Shown here: positions 1-5,698 of the stretch, piece after piece
Layout: the number at the start of each line of letters is the position of its first letter
Numbering within the stretch: position 1 is the first letter of the stretch
Assembly (NCBI GenBank): GCA_029261435.1
Contig: JAJDBI010000267.1
Location: forward strand, 1 to 6,568
DNA length: 6,568 bases
Origin: Nitrospinaceae bacterium
GTDB lineage: Bacteria; Nitrospinota; Nitrospinia; Nitrospinales; VA-1
Reading direction: 5' to 3'
Made by a program: the position numbers and the translations under genes
Notes under the pieces: generated by a model
Told to the model about the DNA's origin: nothing
Database searches by the model: none
The model's input: only the letters and a program-made list of their open reading frames with translations

Positions 1-738
1 CCAGCAATGGGTTATATTTTCGTCCGCGAAATCTACCAATATGATGCCACCATCGGTATGTACATCATGTCTGATCGTGAGTCTATGTTCATGCTGGTGC
101 AAGGGCTTCTGGTGGGAACCATGTTCAGTGCCAGTAATATCTATATGTGGGTCAGTATGAAGCGCATAGAAAATGCCGAGAGGTTTTTCCCGGCCATGAA
201 GTTCGGCTTTATTTTGATTGTCATCTCAGCCACAATCTGGTTCACTCCCAGACGCTTTTTCGCCACCATGCTTCCTGAACCCGGCATGAATGCTGATATG
301 GTGTTACCTGATAATCTTGCGTTTCTGGCTCTGATGATCTCAAAAAATACGGCAGCGTTCTGTCTGGTAACCGTTACCTTCATCAACTATATTTTCTATA
401 CTATCGCCACCAAAACGGGAAAAGTGAGTTATGGCAAGATCAATCCACTTGGGCCCTATGTTCTTATCTTCCTCGGTTTTGCTGACATTTGGTTGATGAG
501 TTGGATGGGTACCATTCGAGAACTATCCCGGATGAACTGGCATGTTTATAAAGTGTTCAAAGATGTGACACCGGAGAAATTTGCGCCGAGCCTGGCTGAG
601 TCAGGCTTTCACGTCACAACATTAGTCTGGACCTTTTTCATTCTGATGACAGCCATCATCTGGATTGGAATCAAGTATCCCAAAACTAAAAAGAAAGAAG
701 TCGAGCCGACGCAAGCTGCACCGCAAATGGCCGAATAA
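1..738 (+). CDS. Cytochrome bd-like oxidase subunit I (CydA-like), C-terminal part; 5' end outside window
   Basis: Integral membrane protein, probably the C-terminal half of a CydA-like subunit of the cytochrome bd superfamily. The reading frame is open to the first base and no ribosome-binding site precedes the Met codon at 7, so I treat the gene as cut by the window edge. Counting from that Met, hydrophobic segments lie at about 27-48, 64-82, 105-132, 149-168 and 203-223. The best family clue is the stretch from about residue 160 to 188, where a helix ending in WMGTIRE leads into SRMNWHVYKVFKDVTP. This resembles the MGYIRE/W-x-Y-x-V segment near the C-terminus of CydA homologues. The tail (224-243) is charged and Pro/Gln-rich. 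The haem-ligand region is not in view, so oxygen reduction is unproven. The membrane cytochrome c gene starts 24 bases downstream, suggesting an operon and a cytochrome c-coupled, non-canonical bd-like enzyme. Another multi-helix respiratory subunit remains possible. Confidence 0.66.
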   Translation, partial: PAMGYIFVREIYQYDATIGMYIMSDRESMFMLVQGLLVGTMFSASNIYMWVSMKRIENAERFFPAMKFGFILIVISATIWFTPRRFFATMLPEPGMNADMVLPDNLAFLALMISKNTAAFCLVTVTFINYIFYTIATKTGKVSYGKINPLGPYVLIFLGFADIWLMSWMGTIRELSRMNWHVYKVFKDVTPEKFAPSLAESGFHVTTLVWTFFILMTAIIWIGIKYPKTKKKEVEPTQAAPQMAE

Positions 739-762
739 GTATTTTTCAGGAGCAAATGGGTA

Positions 763-2022
763 ATGAAAATTGATTTTATCATTGTCGGCTTAATTGCCGC
801 GATAAGTGGTCTGTACGCGCTTCATAGCTCTTTTGGTATTGTAGGAGCCGGTGCCGGGTTGGCAGTGATGGTGATGTATGCCCTCCTCCTCAAAGTCAAA
901 CCCAAAAAGATAGAAGAAAAATCTTTTTTTAAGAATATTCGGTTTAAGCTCCCTGTAACTGTTGTTATAGCGGGAGTTGTTTGGGTGCTGGCAGGAAAGT
1001 TCAATTTCCCTGTCTGGTGGCAGATAGAGTTCGTATCCTTCGTTTTTGTAGGTTTTCTTTTCTTCACACTTCTGGACCTGAAAAAACTCACCAAGGAAAA
1101 AACAGGCTTTGACTCGGCCAAGCGGCTTCTTGCTACCTATGCCCTCGCTTCTACGATATTTATTGTAGTGACTGCTCAACTGCCGCAGTTTGATCCTGAG
1201 TTTGAGCTTGCCAAGCTAAACAAACCCCCCGTTAAATTGAGCGGTTTGGCTGGCCCCGAGGTCATCGCAGCAGGACGTGAGGTATTCGAAAACAATAAAT
1301 GTTTCAACTGTCATAAAGTATTCTGGGAAGGGAACTCAGATCGTGGCCCCAATTTGGGAACCAAGCAAATTGGTCTCTATTCAGAAGATTATATAAAAGA
1401 ACAGATTCTTGACCCGCGCAAAAAGCAATCTCCTGGATTTGATGATCCAAAATCCATAAAAGCCATGCCAACTTATTATGGCGATGATCTGGATGAGGAT
1501 TCATTAGGTGCATTGGTTGCTTATTTGAAGACCATGCGGGATCCGACACATATGCCGGTTGAAGGCAAGTTCGGTGCTCAATGGACCTGGTGGGATGACA
1601 AAGAAGTACTTGCCGAAGGTCAGCAGGTATTTGAAGGTGTACACCCTGCTACAGAAGGACTCAGTTGCGCGGTTTGTCACGGTAAAGATGGTACTCCTAT
1701 GATGACCGGGGCTCTTGATTTTAGAGATGAAAACAATAAGGACACTACAAAAATTGAAGGCGATCATACCGACAAGTTGTTAAAAGACTGGCCGGATGAT
1801 CTGTGGTATCGCCGCGTTACCCGTGGTGTTCCCAACACGCCTATGGCTCCTTGGGGAATGATTTTTGAGCATCTTTATCTCTGGAAGGCTGAAGCCTATG
1901 CCCGAACATTCCATGATCCTCTGGACAAACGGACAGCCAAAAGGCCTGTACCACCCGTCCCCACCAAGGAAGAGATTGAGAGTTGGAAAACCAAAGAGTT
2001 ATTTCTCGATCCGTTACTCTAA
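763..2022 (+). CDS. Membrane-anchored dihaem cytochrome c
   Basis: Electron-transfer protein with a membrane part and two periplasmic class I-like cytochrome c domains. The start is backed by AGGAG at 748-752, ten bases before the ATG. Five likely helices lie at about 4-22, 25-44, 62-79, 86-105 and 122-140. Haem domain I has C180-F-N-C183-H184 with M235 (in AMPTYYG) as likely sixth ligand. Domain II has C302-A-V-C305-H306 with M361 (in TPMAPWG) as likely ligand. Both Mets sit before a helix of the type that closes class I cytochrome c folds. There is no cleavable signal peptide; the last helix would place the haem domains outside. The gene directly follows the CydA-like gene and precedes a strong terminator, so it is probably the last gene of a respiratory operon and the electron donor or entry subunit of that complex. 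I do not recognise a named family for the five-helix N-terminus. The haem assignments are secure; the partner and direction of electron flow are inferred. Confidence 0.9.
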   Translation: MKIDFIIVGLIAAISGLYALHSSFGIVGAGAGLAVMVMYALLLKVKPKKIEEKSFFKNIRFKLPVTVVIAGVVWVLAGKFNFPVWWQIEFVSFVFVGFLFFTLLDLKKLTKEKTGFDSAKRLLATYALASTIFIVVTAQLPQFDPEFELAKLNKPPVKLSGLAGPEVIAAGREVFENNKCFNCHKVFWEGNSDRGPNLGTKQIGLYSEDYIKEQILDPRKKQSPGFDDPKSIKAMPTYYGDDLDEDSLGALVAYLKTMRDPTHMPVEGKFGAQWTWWDDKEVLAEGQQVFEGVHPATEGLSCAVCHGKDGTPMMTGALDFRDENNKDTTKIEGDHTDKLLKDWPDDLWYRRVTRGVPNTPMAPWGMIFEHLYLWKAEAYARTFHDPLDKRTAKRPVPPVPTKEEIESWKTKELFLDPLL

Positions 2023-2040
2023 AATAAATTTATAATTCAT

Positions 2041-2079
2041 AAAGCCGATCCCGTTTTAAACGGGGTCGGCTTTATTTTT
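2041..2079 (+). terminator. Rho-independent terminator after the cytochrome c gene
   Basis: A near-perfect inverted repeat is centred on 2057. AAAGCCGATCCCGTTT (2041-2056) pairs with AAACGGGGTCGGCTTT (2058-2073), with a single G-U wobble (2049/2065), and is followed by ATTTTT. The innermost few bases must open as the loop. It lies 18 bases past the cytochrome c stop and upstream of the next promoter, so it separates the oxidase operon from the LRR gene. Confidence 0.92.
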
Positions 2080-2085
2080 GCCTTT

Positions 2086-2115
2086 TCGACAAAACGCGCA
2101 CGGATTTGCTAGAAT
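2086..2115 (+). promoter_or_regulatory. Sigma70-type promoter with extended -10 for the LRR gene
   Basis: A -35-like TCGACA (2086-2091, five of six to TTGACA) and a -10-like TAGAAT (2110-2115, five of six to TATAAT) are separated by 18 bases. TG at 2107-2108 gives an extended -10 (TGCTAGAAT). Transcription would start near 2121-2123, leaving a leader of about 30 bases with TGGAG at 2143-2147, six bases before the ATG at 2154. Its position just after a strong terminator supports independent transcription of the LRR gene. Confidence 0.6.
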
Positions 2116-2153
2116 AACGATACTGTTAAGATTGTCCCTCTCTGGAGATAACA

Positions 2154-2633
2154 ATGAGTAAAATTGATGATTTCATAAAAGAAAACCTGCTGGAGGATGG
2201 AACCATCCTTCATCTTCGCGATAAATACATAGGAATACGTGGGTGCATGGAGCTCGCAACAAAAGAACAATTAAAAACCGTCAAACAGTTAATTGTACCG
2301 GGAAACCAGATTGCAGATGAAGGCTTGGAAGCTCTTGCTGCCTCTCCTCATTTGGAAAACCTGGAAGTACTCAATATCAACCACAACGATATTGGCGATG
2401 ACGGTGCAGTGGCCCTGGCAAACTCACAAAACCTGCCCAAATTAAAGGAAGTCTCCATGTTTGGCAATGTAGTGGGAGATATAGGAGCACAGGCTTTTGC
2501 CAATTCTCCGACCAGTAAGAAATACGTCAAGTTCGATCTCTATAAAAACCAGTATACCGAGATCGGCTATAAAGCTCTTACCGAATCAGAGAACCTGAAA
2601 AACTGTGAAGAACTGGAAGTTTATCGGGACTAA
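2154..2633 (+). CDS. Small leucine-rich-repeat protein (ribonuclease-inhibitor-like repeats)
   Basis: A 159-residue protein made almost wholly of LRRs of the ribonuclease-inhibitor type (L-x-x-L-x-L-x-x-N-x-I-G-x-x-G-x-x-x-L-A). Five units of exactly 27 residues run without indels: 14-40, 41-67, 68-94, 95-121 and 122-148, then a half unit 149-159. The consensus Asn falls at 51, 78, 105 and 132 (Lys24 in the first unit), and a Gly falls at 30, 57, 84, 111 and 138. There is no signal peptide or membrane segment, so it is likely cytoplasmic. Such folds are usually protein-binding scaffolds; no catalytic domain is attached and the partner is unknown. TGGAG six bases before the ATG fixes the start, and a strong promoter lies just upstream. 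The gene stands alone and converges on bolA with only 7 bases between the two stop codons and no clear terminator. Family assignment is firm; function is not known. Confidence 0.88.
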   Translation: MSKIDDFIKENLLEDGTILHLRDKYIGIRGCMELATKEQLKTVKQLIVPGNQIADEGLEALAASPHLENLEVLNINHNDIGDDGAVALANSQNLPKLKEVSMFGNVVGDIGAQAFANSPTSKKYVKFDLYKNQYTEIGYKALTESENLKNCEELEVYRD

Positions 2634-2640
2634 CGCAGCT

Positions 2641-2925
2641 TCAGCCTTTTGAACTCCATTCAGCAGTATCAAAAGTTTTGACCTGCAAGGCATGAATGAG
2701 CTTCGGGGTGCCTGTCATTTCCACGTCGAGTGCTTTGTGAACCAGCCTGACGCGGTCCATGACATTGAGGTTTTCAAATTGCGGTGAGACAACAACGATG
2801 GAGTAATGCCCCCCACCGCCCGCAGCTTTGTGTCCACGGTGCAAATGGCTCTCATCTATGATCTCTACATGTTTGGCAGCAATTTTATCCTTGAGATTAT
2901 TATTGATTATTTCTACAGTATCCAT
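2641..2925 (-). CDS. bolA: BolA family protein
   Basis: A 94-residue BolA/Fra2-type protein, full length for the family. Signature residues are visible: the DESH-x-H segment (residues 24-29), G31-H32, the GGGGHY turn with H40, the VVSPQFENLNVMDRVRLVHKAL helix region (45-66), and IHAL with the C-terminal conserved His78, then the TAEW end. In the family, BolA proteins pair with monothiol glutaredoxins to bind or traffic [2Fe-2S] clusters, and some bind DNA or affect morphology and stress responses. No glutaredoxin is encoded in this window. The gene lies 33 bases after the zinc-ribbon gene on the same strand, probably one transcript. The Shine-Dalgarno sequence is poor; the start is chosen because it gives normal family length and no other start is nearby. 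Which BolA subgroup it belongs to is not decided here. Confidence 0.92.
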   Translation of the reverse strand: MDTVEIINNNLKDKIAAKHVEIIDESHLHRGHKAAGGGGHYSIVVVSPQFENLNVMDRVRLVHKALDVEMTGTPKLIHALQVKTFDTAEWSSKG

Positions 2926-2958
2926 TTGATTTTAAGGTCTTTTTTGTATTGTTAAGCA

Positions 2959-3174
2959 TTATCCAGAATGCTTGGACCGAAGCCCAATATCCGGAAAGTC
3001 TTTAAACTGGTTGAGGTTATTCTGAAATTTCTGGAATGCCGCATGCTCGTTTTCGTCCATGAGTTTTGTTCGGCAACGAGCACAAATTGGTACTTTACCT
3101 GAATCACAATTTCGAATCCTGTTTTTGACTCCGCATTGTGGACAAGGTATGATGGCTAGATTGGGATCACTCAT
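2959..3174 (-). CDS. Small zinc-ribbon protein resembling the thioredoxin-2 (TrxC) N-terminal ribbon
   Basis: A 71-residue protein with two CxxC knuckles, C11-P-Q-C14 and C31-A-R-C34, that should bind one zinc. The spacing and the surrounding pattern (PCPQCGVKNRI, then KVPICARCRTKL) are very like the short N-terminal zinc ribbon of thioredoxin 2 (CPxC-x-xxNR ... P-x-CxxC-xxxL). Here the thioredoxin fold itself is absent. Instead a short charged, amphipathic tail (about 40-62, rich in Asn, Gln and Phe) follows, ending with a stop codon. It lies just upstream of bolA on the same strand and diverges from a membrane-protein gene 59 bases away. The Shine-Dalgarno sequence is weak. It could be a free-standing redox or zinc-sensing ribbon, or a decayed trxC; the intact frame and the compact C-terminus favour a real small protein. 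Function is unknown. Confidence 0.75.
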   Translation of the reverse strand: MSDPNLAIIPCPQCGVKNRIRNCDSGKVPICARCRTKLMDENEHAAFQKFQNNLNQFKDFPDIGLRSKHSG

Positions 3175-3233
3175 GACTTATCTTAACAAACCTACACTCT
3201 AAATTAAAAGAGTTCTTACAATTTCCCTATAAA

Positions 3234-3506
3234 ATGTTTTTTTTTCAACAAATCGGCCCCAACCAGAAAATCCCTTTTACGACCAAACTTGCCTTGGTTT
3301 TCTGGATTATTCTGAGTTTGGCTCTGTTATCTTTTTTTGCATTCGGTATATTTTTAGTCGCCTTAATGGTTGGTCTGGTTTTATTTGCAACCAACTTGTT
3401 CCAGAAAAAAAAACGACCCGATTCAATCCCCTTCCCGGATTCACAAACCCGGCCCTATTCTTCACCCCGGAACATCAAAAACGATGATGACGTCATAGAT
3501 ATTTAG
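3234..3506 (+). CDS. Small two-helix membrane protein of unknown function
   Basis: A predicted 90-residue protein with a strongly hydrophobic stretch at about 17-55 that fits two helices in a tight hairpin, then a basic knot (QKKKR, 57-61) and a polar, Pro/Ser-rich tail ending NDDDVIDI. Small membrane proteins with an acidic DDxVID-like tail occur widely in Gram-negative bacteria, but I cannot name this one. The basic residues after the second helix suggest a cytoplasmic C-terminus by the positive-inside rule. No Shine-Dalgarno sequence precedes the ATG; TATAAA directly abuts it (3228-3233), and nine T residues follow it. The frame is closed upstream by a stop at 3174-3176 with no alternative ATG, GTG or TTG start. 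The gene diverges from the zinc-ribbon gene and converges on lpd. It is probably real, given its clear membrane pattern, but the start is uncertain. Confidence 0.55.
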   Translation: MFFFQQIGPNQKIPFTTKLALVFWIILSLALLSFFAFGIFLVALMVGLVLFATNLFQKKKRPDSIPFPDSQTRPYSSPRNIKNDDDVIDI

Positions 3507-3563
3507 AACTGCCTGGATATTTTTGAGGTCATTACTTAATCGAAAAAGCGTATAGGCTAGATA

Positions 3564-3577
3564 CTTCGACAAACTCA
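3564..3577. repeat. Possible decayed copy of the dispersed CTTCGACAAGCTCA-type repeat
   Basis: CTTCGACAAACTCA differs at one base from CTTCGACAAGCTCA, a short motif I recall as the core of dispersed intergenic repeats in many bacterial genomes. It lies between two convergent genes, where such repeats usually sit, just beside an inverted-repeat structure. Only one copy is visible in this window, so its repeat nature rests on recall and not on anything seen here. Confidence 0.3.
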
Positions 3578-3587
3578 ACATAAGAAA

Positions 3588-3617
3588 CGTTGGTATGCCA
3601 TCCTTAAGGAGCCAACG
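3588..3617 (-). terminator. Inverted-repeat structure between convergent genes; possible weak terminator for lpd
   Basis: CGTTGG (3588-3593) and CCAACG (3612-3617) form a six-base stem around an 18-base interior that holds the perfect ten-base palindrome TCCTTAAGGA (3601-3610). Read on the minus strand, the structure lies about 20 bases after the lpd stop and is followed by TTTCTT, so it may act as a terminator. The large loop and short T run make it weak. It could instead be a remnant of a dispersed palindromic repeat. Confidence 0.35.
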
Positions 3618-3635
3618 GCGACAACGAAAAGTGCT

Positions 3636-5033
3636 TTATTTTCTCTGTCTTTTATAAATATGGGTGGCCTCTCCGTAAAATGCCTCAGCACTTTCCATGA
3701 TTGTTTCAGAAAGAGTTGGATGTGGGTGAATGGAATGTGCAAGATCTTTGGCTTTTAAACCATTGTCGACAGCCAAGACGCCTTCCCCGATCAATTCCCC
3801 AGCTCCTACACCTGTTATGCCAACTCCCAGAATTTGTTCAGTATCCGGGTCAACAATCAGTTTGGTCACTCCATCCGGCCGAGCAAGGGTCTGTGCTCTT
3901 CCTGATGCACCCCAGGGGAATTTGGTTACCTGAACCTTCATACCTTTGTTTTTAGCTTCCGTTTCGGTCAAGCCACACCATGCTATTTCTGGATCAGTAA
4001 AAACTACTGCAGGAACACTGCGTGCTTTCTGACTGGGCACATCACCGGCTAGAACCCCAATAACATCCTTTCCCTCTGCAGATGCTTTATGGGCCAGCAT
4101 AGCCCCACCAATCACATCACCAATGGCAAATATGGAGGGCTCATCAGTTTGAAATCGTTCATCCACCTGAATAAAGCCATGGTCGTCTGTCTTGACCCCT
4201 GTGGACTCCAGGCCAATACCCAGCGTGTTGGGTTTTCTTCCTACCGCTACCAGAATTCGATCATAACTGGTAGTCGTCTCTACATCCCCATCAAATTGAA
4301 CCGCAACCCTGTTATCTTTCAACTCACAGGAAACAACCCTGGTGTTTAAATAAATATTCTGAAATTGCGTTTTAAGCCTGGAAAACAAAGGGCGAACTAG
4401 GTCACGATCCACTCCTGTCAATAAGTCACCAGTCATTTCCACCACCGACACTTGACTACCCAGAGAGGAATAAACGGTTCCCATTTCTAATCCAATATAT
4501 CCACCGCCGACCACCAATAAACGCTCCGGAACCTCTTCCAGTACAAGCGCTGAAGTTGAGGTTAGAGTCCTCTCTCCAATTTCGGAGAATAATGGGGGGC
4601 AAACTGGCTGAGAACCTGTTGCCAGAATACAATGGTCAAAACTCATCCGATCTTTATCGTTAATGACAAGGTTATTGCCATCGAGAAACCGGGCTCTTCC
4701 ATTTACAAACTCTACTCCACGCTGTTTGCAAAGAGAAATAAGTCCACTGGACATTTTACTAATGATTTCACGGCTCCACTCTCGAATTCGGCTTAAATCA
4801 ATTTCAGGGGGTTGGAATTTTAAGCCGCATGCTTCCGCATGCCGGGTCTCTTCTATCAATCGAGAAAGGTGAAGTAGTGACTTGGATGGAATACAGCCCT
4901 TATGTAGACACACCCCACCCGGCTTGGAGTTTTCATCAATAAGGGTCACGTTCATACCACGGTCAGCAGCAAGAAATGCGGCGGTATAGCCTCCTGGGCC
5001 AGCACCGAGAATAGTTACTCTTTTTTTAGTCAT
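3636..5033 (-). CDS. lpdA: Dihydrolipoyl dehydrogenase (E3)
   Basis: FAD- and NAD-dependent oxidoreductase that reoxidises dihydrolipoyl groups of 2-oxoacid dehydrogenase or glycine cleavage complexes in the cytoplasm. At 465 residues it is a normal length. Visible landmarks: FAD-binding GAGPGG at 10-15; the redox disulphide C42-x4-C47 in GGVCLHKGCIPSK; ATG at 138-140; NAD-binding GGGYIG at 176-181 with E199 ending the second strand, which points to NAD and not NADP; the second FAD motif AIGD at 303-306; and the C-terminal dimer-interface dyad H438/E443 in HPHPTLSE. All key residues are present, so it should be active. There is no N-terminal lipoyl domain. It starts 12 bases after the 208-aa gene on the same strand and is probably the last gene of that transcript. 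The Shine-Dalgarno sequence is weak. No E1, E2, lipoate or glycine-cleavage gene is in the window, so its partner complex is unknown. Confidence 0.95.
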   Translation of the reverse strand: MTKKRVTILGAGPGGYTAAFLAADRGMNVTLIDENSKPGGVCLHKGCIPSKSLLHLSRLIEETRHAEACGLKFQPPEIDLSRIREWSREIISKMSSGLISLCKQRGVEFVNGRARFLDGNNLVINDKDRMSFDHCILATGSQPVCPPLFSEIGERTLTSTSALVLEEVPERLLVVGGGYIGLEMGTVYSSLGSQVSVVEMTGDLLTGVDRDLVRPLFSRLKTQFQNIYLNTRVVSCELKDNRVAVQFDGDVETTTSYDRILVAVGRKPNTLGIGLESTGVKTDDHGFIQVDERFQTDEPSIFAIGDVIGGAMLAHKASAEGKDVIGVLAGDVPSQKARSVPAVVFTDPEIAWCGLTETEAKNKGMKVQVTKFPWGASGRAQTLARPDGVTKLIVDPDTEQILGVGITGVGAGELIGEGVLAVDNGLKAKDLAHSIHPHPTLSETIMESAEAFYGEATHIYKRQRK

Positions 5034-5045
5034 GGATTAACTTTA

Positions 5046-5672
5046 TTAACGATGTCGTTTACGGCTGAGCTGTTCCCAAACCCGCGGCTCGGCTTTAGAA
5101 CCTACCTTGCCAAACATATAATGAAAAAGTTTTTGCGCGTCCTGTTTGTCTACATGCTTACCAACAAGCCGGGAGACAACGGCTTTTTCTATCTGCAAAA
5201 AGGGTTGCAGTTGCTTGCCAACCTTTTTCACAATCTGAAGGTTGCTAAGGTTTGAAGCTGGCTTAGCCTCAGGAACAAACACATTGCCTTTTTGGATTGT
5301 ATTAATTGAGCCGGGGCTATCAGTTGTAGTACTGAATGACTTCTTGTTTAAGTCCTTATAACCAATGAAATAAGCTAAAGCGAACCCGGCTTCAGTATCA
5401 CTTATTAATTCCAAATCTCTTTGAACCCTAAATAACAACTTTTCCGAATCTACTGGAGAATCACAACCCTTCCATTGCCAAATATTTTCATCAACTGAAA
5501 CCAAAATTCCGATATCCGCAAGATGCCCTATAAAAGATTCTGCAACCTCTTCTTTCATATCATCACAAACGATAAACTCCATAAAAAACTTTATCCATTC
5601 AGGTCTTTCCATTCTGCTTGAATAAATTTTCTCCATAAAACTATCCCTGAAAGCTAAATAAACTGCGCTCAT
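5046..5672 (-). CDS. Hypothetical 208-residue protein between MOSC and lpd genes
   Basis: I do not recognise this family. It is soluble-looking, with no signal peptide or membrane helix and only two cysteines (36 and 70). Three parts can be seen: a helical N-terminal region (about 13-104) whose segment FIGHLADIGILVSVDENIWQWKG (47-69) has the helix-then-hairpin look of a winged-helix wing; a Ser/Thr/Pro-rich linker (about 111-145); and a basic helical C-terminal region (146-208) ending SRKRHR. It could bind nucleic acid or another protein, but that is only suggested by shape and charge. Start choice: the ATG at 5672 has no Shine-Dalgarno sequence, while Met13 (codon at 5636-5634) is preceded by AGGGA with a seven-base spacer, so a 196-residue product is at least as likely. 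It lies 26 bases after the MOSC gene and 12 before lpd, indicating co-transcription. Confidence 0.72.
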   Translation of the reverse strand: MSAVYLAFRDSFMEKIYSSRMERPEWIKFFMEFIVCDDMKEEVAESFIGHLADIGILVSVDENIWQWKGCDSPVDSEKLLFRVQRDLELISDTEAGFALAYFIGYKDLNKKSFSTTTDSPGSINTIQKGNVFVPEAKPASNLSNLQIVKKVGKQLQPFLQIEKAVVSRLVGKHVDKQDAQKLFHYMFGKVGSKAEPRVWEQLSRKRHR

Positions 5673-5698
5673 ATCATTGATATTACTTAGTGAGCGTT

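Noticed and set aside
141..386. Minus-strand frame opposite the CydA-like gene
   Set aside because: It overlaps a membrane protein with consistent helix pattern and has no ribosome site or recognisable domain.
790..1179. Open frames on the minus strand inside the cytochrome c gene (790-1179, 822-1121, also 1304-1549 and 1504-1767)
   Set aside because: They lie wholly within a gene with clear haem motifs and a ribosome site, their products resemble no family, and they have no start signals.
2669..2681. Palindrome TCAAAAGTTTTGA as an operator
   Set aside because: It lies inside the bolA coding region, is AT-rich and has no promoter nearby, so chance is the simplest explanation.
2959..3174. 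Zinc-ribbon gene as a frameshifted full-length thioredoxin 2
   Set aside because: No WCGPC-type active site appears in any frame in the bases downstream (2641-2958), which are occupied by bolA.
3175..3233. Shared divergent promoter between the zinc-ribbon and membrane-protein genes
   Set aside because: The 59-base gap is AT-rich and likely holds start signals, but no -35/-10 pair with good match and spacing could be fixed on either strand.
3701..4872. Several plus-strand frames opposite lpd (3701-3955, 3730-3933, 4089-4349, 4663-4872)
   Set aside because: lpd is intact with every catalytic motif; the opposite frames give unstructured peptides without family features.
5052..5255. Plus-strand frame opposite the end of the 208-aa gene, and the minus-strand frame 5962-6207 inside the MOSC gene
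   Set aside because: The MOSC frame is strongly supported by motifs and the 208-aa frame by operon spacing; these alternatives have no support.
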